This document shows positions 54,401 through 63,600 of a stretch of DNA of 64,000 bases, one piece after another. The position numbers and the translations under genes are program-made. The stretch's first letter is position 1, and each line of letters begins with the position of its first letter. Under the pieces are notes generated by a model. It searched no databases. It had not been told where the DNA came from and saw only the letters and a list, made by a program, of their open reading frames with translations. Source of the stretch: Bemisia tabaci (taxonomy: Eukaryota; Arthropoda; Insecta; Hemiptera; Aleyrodidae); assembly GCF_918797505.1 (NCBI RefSeq), contig NC_092798.1, positions 2,679,501 through 2,743,500 on the forward strand, read 5' to 3'.

Positions 54401-55276
54401 TTTAACGAATTAATGAGATTAAAATTTAGGAACTTTACCCAGTATTATACTGATGGCGCCAAGACGGCTGAATACACCACGTCAGCCTTTCTCTCTAATG
54501 AATTCTATAAAGTCTATTCTCTATCGGAATATAATTCTATATTTGAAGCCGAAACGTGGGCTATTCTCCAAGCTGTTGAACACAGTATTAGCCTTAATCT
54601 TTCCAATGTTGCAATTTGTACAGACTCTCATAGCGTATTAGTTAACCTGATTAATCAACAACCGGACCTCCACCCCCTCATTGAAGAAACTAAAGAAATC
54701 TTGTTTAGATACCGAGAAAGGAATATTTGGCTGATCTGGATTCCTAGTCACTCAGGAATATTAGGTAACGAAAGAGTTGATCAATTGACTAAATCTATTC
54801 ATTTAGCTCAGCCAATTGATAATAAAATCTTTTTTAAACAATTGTTCCCCCTTATCTCCCAACAAAACTTTAACGATTGGAACTCTGATTGGATAGCTTG
54901 TACGTGGAAAGGCCAAAGACTAAAATCTCTTCTCCCTACTCTCTCTCGTAAACCTTGGTTTTATAGACTTGACTGGAAACGCTCCCTTATCACGAATCTA
55001 ATTAGACTTAGAATTGGTCATGGCCTGTACCCCACTCACTTGTTTAGAATTAACTTAACAACCTCTAATTTGTGTGAATGTGGTTCCATTGGAAACCTAG
55101 AACATATCCTTTTCCAATGTGATAAACTTAAAAATAGAAATACCCTTTTTTCTGAACTTATAAATAAATTTGAAATCTTCCCACCCTATTCAACCCTATA
55201 TCTTCTTTCGGTCGGCGACCTCAATACCCTTAAATCCATAGCCCTTTTTCTAGATAAAAATGATATCCACCTCTAA
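51491..55276 (+). CDS. LINE ORF2 polyprotein: AP endonuclease, reverse transcriptase, RNase H
   Basis: The protein is 1261 residues with no interruption. The APE-type endonuclease motifs are N19 (WNMRS), E46 (SETWL), D151/N153 (GDCNAEH) and D227-H228 (GSDHL). The reverse transcriptase has D601 in FLDIKNAY, the GLTQGGILSP motif and the catalytic F-A-D-D at 688-691. RNase H follows with D988 (YTDGA), E1021 (EAETWAIL), D1045 (CTDSH) and D1097 (NERVD). A cysteine/histidine motif begins at C1195 (C-E-C-x6-EH-x4-C). The enzyme nicks target DNA and primes reverse transcription from the nick. All catalytic residues I can identify are present, so the protein looks functional. The start is the first ATG after the ORF1 stop. 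Confidence 0.95.
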   Translation: MSPPTLSTLPSNFHILNWNMRSLLSNETDLKILLSDLKPDIVLLSETWLNNSSRVKFPGYNIIRDDRDDGYGGLLSLIKIKYKFQRLALDTTSLLNSRIETQSFKLIFDNSSEFFFLNMYINPTSKFLLNNLLTFFESNNLVGKPLFWAGDCNAEHPLWGYPSSDPRGEVLVNLSHQLDLFNINSLNPQPTRKTAPGRSLRFNDLAFISEPLCRNTYWKALQTGGSDHLPCSYFLNKTISSDITSIPSTSPFALPKLEKLPKLENWSLFKSHLNQLLTCSYYSYDSYINIVKEAYANSVRDERLLKTPHSQFVQLPPSSSTTTIPPKPKKYKRIPWWNEECQMLKNKRDFLLRDYQRNCSFSTFLEYKKTNAEFKLLVKSTKKKNWREFTDKLNHFTPAKEIFEKVRILNRSLTPYQDINFDWIDDLHLTLTPDSQFSKQWNNSSSFSNSFEKISKEEFFLAIKKLKKKNPGLDDTLVEFISEAPTKAQNILLDIFNNILITKKIPDDWKNVKIFTSLKKDKDPQLASSYRPIGIISAYRKLFERIILNRLEFFLEKNHKLSPFQFGFRKGKNVYHNHFQISSHAYKAIGEKAYMATLFLDIKNAYNNVNYNILYKKLISIGINPDLARIIFNLISNNSIIVSYFNKTTNPRLQPKGLTQGGILSPLLYLIYTSDLFRSLSTSYISEFADDISIYNIHKKLDVAMELLNSDLKCINNALSALGLDLSLPKIQAIIFSTRRLPDNLSFNLDDFLIPVLPSATYLGLLYTRKMNWLPHINSIKLKISCKLNILSYLHGCSWGINQDVSRKLFMSMIRPILDFGLPIYCRNFNLIERTNILQNSCLRKTLSVLRSTPTNNLNAESAIPPILNRFNFLTDKLLIRAMSIKHSPIIRNIKMLERSIMNSNYWVNKQHPLFLNRWILRNPLLPKILKSDLPCSLMRDPVFQFFQPNTIFLDIPKKKLSDHISIQMNFNELMRLKFRNFTQYYTDGAKTAEYTTSAFLSNEFYKVYSLSEYNSIFEAETWAILQAVEHSISLNLSNVAICTDSHSVLVNLINQQPDLHPLIEETKEILFRYRERNIWLIWIPSHSGILGNERVDQLTKSIHLAQPIDNKIFFKQLFPLISQQNFNDWNSDWIACTWKGQRLKSLLPTLSRKPWFYRLDWKRSLITNLIRLRIGHGLYPTHLFRINLTTSNLCECGSIGNLEHILFQCDKLKNRNTLFSELINKFEIFPPYSTLYLLSVGDLNTLKSIALFLDKNDIHL

Positions 55277-55686
55277 TCTACCAAATCTTCATTCTTACAC
55301 TAATAATTTCCCTATATTTATTTTTCACTTCCACCAACCGTCTTACCCTCTGTTTTATTCAATCTACCTTTTGTCCAAACAAATCATTCTCTCTAACACA
55401 TTCAATCCCTACCGTATGTTCACTTTGTTTGTTTTCCATTACCCAGTCTCTGGTCATAGGAAGTCGCTCTGCCGGGTATCAGAGCGTGAAAATGGTGAAG
55501 GGTTCTCACCCTCTCTCTACTCAACTCCTCTTTTTTATCAATCCCTCACCTTTTTCCATGTTTTTAGTTTTTTCTTTTTCACACCTCTAAAGTCGGTAAC
55601 TAGTCACCTGTAACCTTCTCTCTACACTATCACACTAGTCTAAAGTTGGCTGCAGGTGCTTAGACACAAAGCCATAAAACAACAGG

Positions 55687-55718
<32 letters not shown>
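55277..55718 (+). other. LINE 3' UTR and poly-A tail
   Basis: The 3' UTR is about 410 bp and pyrimidine-rich. It contains a short GC hairpin-prone segment near 55465-55490 (GTCGCTCTGCCGG / CAGAGCG). The tail is an unbroken A run at 55687-55718, whose last four bases belong to the target duplication. Confidence 0.85.
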
Positions 55719-55719
<1 letters not shown>

Positions 55720-55800
55720 CTCATTCTGTCTCATCATGTGAGGTAGCATTTCCTATGTAATTTTGGTCGTAGATTTCATAAATGAATTCCGCAAGGCCCT

Positions 55801-56016
55801 CCGGCCAAAGGGGGCGCTCCAAATCAAAGATGGCGGCCAAATGTGAAAGCAGGAGGTTGCATTTTTTTTAAATATTCACCAAAGGAACAAGGAAAGTGAA
55901 GTGCCTTTATTTTCATGTATTTATGGCCAAGAAACTTAAATTTGATGTTATAAATGTATTTAATAAAGGAAATTAAAGGAAACATACGACTACCGAGAGA
56001 AACGTAAGCTCAGAAG
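55801..56016. other. Unpaired centre of the foldback element
   Basis: This 216-bp spacer between the arms has no open frame of interest. It starts TCCGGCCAAAGGGGG and ends before GGGCCTTGCGG. Any original transposase gene is absent. Confidence 0.75.
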
Positions 56017-56840
56017 GGGCCTTGCGGAATTCATTTATGAAATCTACGACCAAAATTACATAGGAAATGCTACCTCACATGATGAGACAGAATGAGCATT
56101 TTAAAATACCGATTTCCCGGACCCTCTTATTACGGCCGCCATTTTCAATTTTAACTTTTTTTAGGGATATTCCGGGGTCGGGCCATTTTTAACTTTTAGG
56201 AAGTTGTTCAGGGGGACCTACTGATGACGATTACATAGGGAAAGTTTGTTACGCAATTTTTCCCGGTCAAACCGCACTTTCCCCCTACTTTTATAGCACG
56301 ATCCTGCTTCTCGAGCCGTACACTTTTTGGAGGATTGTGCAAAATAGTTGGAACTTTTTTTGAAACTGAGGAAGTTCTGATGACATTTGCATCCTCAACA
56401 CTTGCCTACAGTTCATTTATACCCTCTTTCGACTTATTTTCGTGAAAAATGAGTCTTTTAAACCTCTACTTAGTAAGACCTCGGAAATTCTGAGGACCAA
56501 AAAATTAAATACAGAGTTGAGTTTTTCTAGTTCAATTTGATTTTTATCGGTTACAAAGACGTCCTCCTAGTGTAAAATTTTATCCTCTGCAAGTCGAGTT
56601 CTTTGACATTTTTCTCGTAAACGCACGATTTCAGCGTAAAATCGAGTTTTTTGTACGAAATCGAGGTCTAAACCAAAATATCATAATTTCATCACAAAAT
56701 TGACCTTTGGCACCATTTAAAATGGTTGAAATTGGCCCAAATTTTGGCAAACATGTTTTTTTACCAAACGTCATCGATTGCCGCCTGGGGAGCGGAACAT
56801 TTCAGACTTTCATTTTTTTTGACGCACCCTAGTGTTACAT

Positions 56841-57373
56841 GTCGACCGCGCCGCGCCGAGGGTTTCTCTTTTTTAACTTTTTTATCTCAAAGTTCTCGTC
56901 ATCATTGCTCACTCCATGTCCTATTCAAACCCATTGTAATACATGATATTTAAATTTTTGCGGGCACAGGCAATTCAATCATCAGCCAACTAGTCACCAG
57001 TCAGCAGCCATATTTTAGGTTAGTAGAACCACTTGTTATTGTTTTTAATTTCATGCAAAGCAGCAAAGCTTGTTCAAATGACGAAGTTTGTGTTGAAGAA
57101 AGAATAACTACATCGTCCTCAAAAAATTACTCTTTTTCTAGCTACGTGTTGTTTTTTTCAAGATTTTTTTGAACATCTACTCATTTCATTTTGATCAGTT
57201 TCAATCTTTCAACCCTTTCTATAACTTAAGAGTTATCATCACTTGAAAGCTCTTGGAAGGTTACTTAAACTCTAAATCATGTGGAAATTAATTCTTCAAT
57301 AACTTTAACCCCAGTTTCATGGTGCCAATTTTTAAATCATTAAGTGCATTAGAATCACAAATGCTTCTTCAAG
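56841..57373. other. Upstream region of the morgue-like gene
   Basis: This AT-rich DNA lies between the foldback element and the first ATG. It probably includes promoter and 5' UTR, but no TATA box or initiator could be singled out. The transposon ends only 533 bp before the ATG. Confidence 0.5.
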
Positions 57374-57652
57374 ATGAGCGTTAACCATCAAGCAAGCGCT
57401 GCGGATGATCTGAATGACTCTCCTGTCGTTGAAAATGGGGGTGAGAATGCTCTGAGCAGCAACATAAAGGGCTCTGTTTCCCATATTGCCACCAACTGCA
57501 ATCATTTGCATGATCTCGAGGAGCAGAACGAACATGATCAAAATAACACCGAGGACAAAACTGAAGATTCCAACGATCCTGAAAAATTTGACGAAGGTGA
57601 TCATGTGCCAGAACCAGGGCCATCACAGTATAACGAAGAATTTTCATATTCA
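57374..57652 (+). CDS. morgue: morgue-like exon 1 (acidic N terminus)
   Basis: It has 93 codons and ends at donor TCA/GTAAGT in phase 0. It is rich in Asn, Asp and Glu, with no domain and probably disordered. 5' UTR exons may lie upstream. Confidence 0.8.
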
Positions 57653-60600
57653 GTAAGTACTCGTGTGCAGTCCATCACATAAATTTGGGTCAAATACCTG
57701 AAACTTAAGCATTGTATTCTGATACAGGTGTTGTCAGATAAGTTGGTTATTGTTTACTCTCGGTTTGCAGGTGTTTTCGCATCACCACTATCTACACTAA
57801 AACATCTGTTTCTTCCAGAAGCACAAACACAATCAGAACACAAGCTTTTATAGGTTTTTTAATACCTTCAAACCTTGTAATACTTCAAATTGTAGCCACA
57901 CTGAAATCACAACCACAAAAAAGTTGCGGATTATAACCGATAAGAAGTTTCATTATGAAAAGATGATGAGACAGACATTCTCAAGATGAATAGCAGCAAA
58001 GAACGGGCTGTGCAGAGGCCTGAATTGGACTACATTTTGCAATTTGGACCTATAAATTCTGGCCCAGTTTTAAAACAACGTATGTGCCATTAGTTTCCCT
58101 ATGCATATAAGTGTTTTTTCAGATGAGCCAGAATTTATAGGTCCAAATTGCAAAATGCAGTCCAATTTGTTGTCTGAGCTTGCAAACTGAAAGTAAACAA
58201 TGGACAACTTATCTGACGACACCTGTAATACTGTATGTTCTCAGAACTGCTACAACTTCAGAAAATGTATTGTTTCAAGAGTTCCTGACCAAACTCTTCA
58301 GGGACTATTGTTAATTCACTGCTTTTCTATGGTTAGAAAATATCTGTCAAAGACTAATAGAAGTAGCCACTAGTATTGCTACAAATTTTAGTGAGGACTT
58401 GGCATCACTTAAGTAATAAAAAAACAAGGCGGATAAAGAATGGTGGTCGCATTTCGTACCCTCTGGACGTCACACGGTATCGGGTACGTGGGTCGGAGAG
58501 GAGGGGGGGGCTCAACCTCGGATTGCACGGCAAAACCCGTACCCTTCTAACGTCACAACGCTTTAAGATGGCAGCCAAAATCAAAATGCGACCACTATTC
58601 TTTATATGCCTCGATAGATTAAGGCAGGAAATATGAGCGAAACCCCAGGAAGCTGATGCCGAGCAATTGAGGACTTTTTTGGTAAATGGGTGTATGAGGC
58701 TTGTATTTCCGCCAAAATAATTTTTTACCACGTTGTGGCAGATGAATTCACTCATAGTCGGTTTACTTTCTCACAATAGTGAGCAAAAACTCCAAACAAA
58801 TTCAGGAAAAAATTCATAGTAGAACTGTCGGATAAGTCGTCTACAGCTAAAAACTATGTCGCACAAACTTAGCAGCTAATACGCTCCTTTACCAAGAAAT
58901 GCCTCAATGGTCTTTAGTCCATTTTGTCTTTTTTCTATGGCTCTATTGTAAAATTATGTCCCTCTGTTATGGGTTGTGCAATTAAAAGTGATGATTTTTT
59001 CACCATCTGGCTCTAACATGAGCAAGAAACTCCATTCGTTCAGTTTTAGTCCATTCTTTTTCTCAATGCAATGCCATCACTCACTAAGCACTCTTCAATC
59101 ATGTCCTTTAGGTTTACTCTATGTTATTTCATTTATTCCTCAGCATACATCATGCTATTACTGCAATGGATACTACGAACCCTCATTTGATGAACCGGTT
59201 TGTGGGACCTGTCACTTATTCCTGTTTTCCGATGAGGTGAGCCGTCCGCACACAACACTACCAATTAACAGTGAAAAAACTGATGATGGGGACTCTGGTA
59301 ACGATGAGCCAACTGACGGGTATTATGAGAGGAGATCATCCAATCAGTCTGGTTATCCAGTACCGGAACAGCCTCCAAATTTAGTCGAGCGCCTGAATCA
59401 ACTTAGCACTCCCCGTCCGTCGGACAATCTTTCCTCTCACCTCGTAGAATGTTTACCATCTGAAGGTGAGTGTTCTCCTCCCAAGTTGCTTTAAATTTTT
59501 GGTTTGGTTGAAAATTCAAGTCGAGCGAGCTCAACAGTTATTCATGGATAACTGCTCTATTTATGGGTACCAAAAATTCCTTAACCTTCTGATTCTGGCT
59601 GATAATTATTTCCATCAGTCAGTGGATAGTTATGAAGAAATGAAGCAATAGTGTCGTTGTAGGAAAAATCTAAGAATTACTCAGCTAGGTATCTTTGCCA
59701 ACATCCTCTTCAGAGTGGATCTTCATTTTCCCCACCGACAACCATGATTTGCTCCGAAAAAAAAGTAATCCGCCAATTAGGACCTCCCCATATGTAAGCT
59801 CTCACCTTCGAGCATGTCATTTTCGGAGATTTTCTCCACCCCAAATCCATCAAAAACACACCGCTCTTCAAATCAGGGCACTAACCATCAAGCCCCAATA
59901 TTTACAGTCTTCCTTTGCAAGTACATTGCGAAGCTAGCAGTTTTTTAACATTTCAAAAATATTGTTCCATTGTGTGTGTAATATTGAATTTTATCTAAAA
60001 TATTGTTGGTCTGATCTTCTGTCAAGGTTTATTCAATTGGACGTATTTCTGTTAAACAGAACGAAGCGCCAAATTGAGTTCCTTTTAAGGATTTTAGAAT
60101 CCTTGATAGCGCGTTCTGTCAAACGGAAGTAAGTGCCATGGAAAAGCATTGCAAGTAAGTATAGGATGGAACAAGCATCGCGTTCCGCAACACCCGCCAA
60201 TCCAAACCTCTGTCTCCCTTCCTCCCCCTATGGCGCTTAGGTCCGTTTGATAGAAATATGTCCAATTTATCCTATCTCATTTAAACACGGAAAATTGTTG
60301 ATTCAGGCCTCACTTAATGCCACAAGAAGCCGGATAGCAAGGTAGTTTCTGAAAGCAAAAGCCTGTACATCATGTCCTAAATTTTGCCAAGTTCACAGTT
60401 GTGCGATTTATAGTAAATTGTACTAAGGCTCTAATGATTGCTGTAGTAACATAAATTTAATGCTATCTGTTGAAGGGCTATCAATACTGTAAACATAGCT
60501 TGAAAGTTGAGACTTTCAAATTTCTTTGTGAACGTTGTCACTTGATGGTTTGCACTTACCATCTGTGAAGTTCTTATTAAAATTTTCTTTCCTGCCATTC

Positions 60601-63600
60601 AGCACTCATTAAATGTTTTGCTGTAGAAGAATTTCTTTTGAAGCAGCTGTGTCGGTATAAAGTGTTTGTCATTAGTTGAATGTATTCCATCTTTGTAAAC
60701 TTGCTTAAAACTTTTAAGAATAAAAATTTCCGTTATTAACTTTTACACCTTTCTCTTTTGTAGAAATTCATTTTTATTTGTATGTTTTTGAACAGTTTTG
60801 TTAGCTGTTTTCTCCTTCCTGGATGACATGTCTTTGTGGTCAGTTGGATTTGTATGCAAAAGGTGGCATAATTTGCTCCGATCTCACGTGCCTCTAGAAT
60901 CTTGGAAAACATATGTCAAACGTCGGTTTCCCCTCTATAAACCAATTTGTAACATCTATGACTGGTTCCAAGTGTATTCACAGTTGTAAGTGACATCCAT
61001 TTTTTCCTTATTTTCCACGGAGTTTCAACAATTACCTAGATTTCAATTTATAACCCATGGATCAGTGACAACATTTCTGCAAAGTAGCTGAGAGTTGTTA
61101 CCTTATTAAATTTCATTTATATACCTAAAAGTCCGATGAAAATTTTAGAAAAGCCCTTCGCAAGGAGGGAAGAAGAAAGCTGATTCAAATCTGACCAATC
61201 AAAGGCCGACAGTCAGTGTGACACAACTAGGCCAGGTCTTGGGCTGAGCTACAGCCAATCAGCAGATGCGGACTCCCTCATCTGCTTAGGACATGAGGAG
61301 GGTTAAAAGTATCATTTCAAACAAGTCCTGATTTTCTTGATTTTAAAATGAACTTTCTCTGCATTTTGAGTCCAAAAATTCTGAATATATTACTGGGAGC
61401 TCTATCATTTCAGTAATTTAAGAAAAAACTAACCCATCACTTTTAAAACCGTACTGAAAGTATGTGGCATGTATTTATTTGTGGCATCATGATTTTTTCT
61501 AAGAGAGGTAATGTGAAAAATAAATTTAGTAATTTAGTTTGGTATCAATGTGTTTACGAGCTTCTTCCGCACTCCTTTCACTTTACTTATCATAAAGTTT
61601 ATCGGAAAGATAACCCAAGAGAAATGAATATTTTGCCAACTGTATCTCTATTTCTCAACTCTACAACTTCATCTTATTTTTTCTCTGTCTTGTTTCTGAT
61701 GTCTTCCTATGATGAGTGTACAATAAACCAACAAAACTTATTCTCTTTTTCAGTATGCAAAGTTGTCCGTGCAAGACGTGTCTTCAACTTTCACTACAAC
61801 CACAAATGCGGGATGAGGAAAATACATGGAGGAGTAACAGGTTACGGAATGAACTTAAAAGTATGCGTTAAAATTTTCATTTTATAAACATAAGCCATTG
61901 GTAATTTTTATAAGGAATTTTTTTTCAATGGGGATCGTATCTTTGAGTTGTAATGTGGCTTGAGCTGTAAGTACCTAGCAATGAGTACAGCTTTCTCGCT
62001 CTTAATGAAAGAAATCATGAAATTTTCAGAGGCTCATCTGCAATATCAAAAGTCTTCAAATGTTGCTATACTGAAGCTTGTAAGGTTGTTGATTTCAAAA
62101 TGTGCCTGTCTATAAAATTTAAAGCTCTTTGATTTTACTGATGAATTCCTATCGGAGAACATCTTAGTAAAGTTTTTAGCAACATAGAGAGAGCTCAAGA
62201 CTTCCATGCCCTTGGAGAAACCTGTCATAATCCAATATTCTCAGTAAAGTGAGTCTTCCTCAGAATATCACCTACCTAAGTCTGAGGAATTGGATCCTGC
62301 TAAAATTGCATTTTTTTTTTTTTTTTGCAAAACACGAAAGATGTAAGAGAACCTTTAAGCATGTGGAAATTGCAATAATCTCTAGCAAGACAGTTGTAAA
62401 TTCACATTCCCTGCACCTGGACTGTTGAATTGCTATCAGAAAACTCAGTAAACTACATAAAAACTTCATCCAGGGAAAGGCTGCTTCAAAATATACATGA
62501 TCAAAGACAAGTAATAAGAAAGAAAAAAACCATGGCGTTTTGATATAGTTTCAAATTTATTTTAAAGGGAAAAAGAAAGAAATAATGAGTCATTGACTTG
62601 CTGCTATCGGGTGACCGAGACGGATTACGATGTAAACAGACTGAGCGTTACAGCAAAATCAAAGCTTGTAATGAACTTTCAGGTAATTTTGGTGACTACA
62701 TGCCATGATTTTGATGTGATCAGCAACTAAAATTTTCTTGTACCTGGTTGAAAATGAGTTTGGCACTCTCAAAAAGGCCAGATTTTCTATCTCGGACCTT
62801 TAATACTTAGCAGCAGTTTTTCCTTGGATCAAGTTGTTATTTTAGAGATTGTAATGCAGCTCTAGTTGAGAATTACTTCACATGAAAATAGTTCATCTAC
62901 AAAGCAGTTAAAAACCCCCAACTGATGGAGGACTTTTAGTAAAATCTGGAGTGGTTTTTCCCAAAGGTTTTACGCTGCGCTTGCTGCAATATATTTCTTC
63001 GTCTTTTCCAATCTCGTTTGCTTCTTAATCTGAATATATCAGTGGCCAAAGTTGGAAAAAGTGTATCTCAGATTGGAAAGTTGCAACGTTCATGTTTTAT
63101 TTTTTGAAAGCCAAACCAACCAATATTTTCAATTGAAATTCTCTACGAATTTTCATCATTCACTCTAAAAAGAATCGCTCAAAATTGCAAGGGAAGTCAA
63201 AATCAGACTTTCTTGAAGAGAATAATCACAGAATTAAATGTCGCAATTGACAGTTCTAAGCTGTTGCTTTTGTGGGTGGTTTCACGATAACTGGAATTGT
63301 TTTGTCGCCGTAAGAGACAACACATTTTACGGTCATATTTCTAGTAGAAATGATAATTACTCGAATTTTTTTGCATTGATCTTCAAAGGGTTACGTATTA
63401 TAACGCTTTCTAATGATTTATTCCTCTACTTCTCAATTAATATTATGTAAATTCCGAAAATGTGCTGTCTGTTACGTGGTAAAAAGTCAGTGTAACAGAC
63501 AGCACGTTTTCGGCCATTTGGCATTTATACATTAAAATTGAGAAGTAGAGCGATAAATCTTTGAAATCGTTTTAACACGTTACCCTGTGTAGATTAATGC

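Larger units (their letters stand above)
49464..55718 (+). mobile_element. Full-length I-clade-like non-LTR retrotransposon (LINE)
   Basis: This 6.25-kb element has a 271-bp 5' UTR, ORF1 (49735-51387), a 103-bp spacer, ORF2 (51491-55276), a 410-bp 3' UTR and an A tail from 55687. Neither ORF contains a stop or frameshift. The domain set (CCHC ORF1, AP endonuclease, RT, RNase H, C-terminal cysteine motif) fits the I group rather than Jockey, which usually lacks RNase H. It inserted into the left arm of the foldback element and has a perfect target duplication. Intact frames suggest it may still be, or recently was, active. Confidence 0.92.
48722..56831. mobile_element. Foldback DNA transposon with 815-bp arms, split by a LINE
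   Basis: The left arm is 48722-49463 continued by 55728-55800 (742 + 73 = 815 bp). The right arm is 56017-56831 (815 bp). The unpaired centre is 55801-56016. Termini read TAGGGTGCGTC. I could find only about two mismatches between the arms (for example GATATTATGG against GATATTTTGG), so the element is young. Before the LINE insertion it was about 1.85 kb with no transposase, hence non-autonomous. Nine-bp duplications and long arms fit Mutator-like elements; Merlin-type is an alternative. The superfamily is inference. Confidence 0.88.
57653..59143 (+). other. morgue-like intron 1 with three hairpin elements
   Basis: The intron is 1,491 bp, GTAAGT to CCTCAG. It contains the inverted repeats 57724-58227, 58024-58167 and 58428-58615. 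The remaining sequence shows nothing notable. Confidence 0.8.

Noticed and set aside
49735..55276. LTR retrotransposon or retrovirus for the ORF1/ORF2 pair
   Set aside because: There are no direct LTRs, protease or integrase. The APE endonuclease and poly-A tail show a non-LTR element.
48722..56831. Reading the whole 8.1-kb unit as a single autonomous transposon whose transposition proteins are the internal ORFs
   Set aside because: The internal ORFs belong to a LINE with its own poly-A tail and target duplication, so they are a later passenger insertion.
58376..58755. Frames on both strands in morgue intron 1
   Set aside because: They coincide with a hairpin element and mirror each other.
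61462..61887. Plus-strand frame of 141 residues overlapping morgue exon 4
   Set aside because: It runs through intron 3 in a different frame from the spliced product. The spliced frame continues the E2-like domain.
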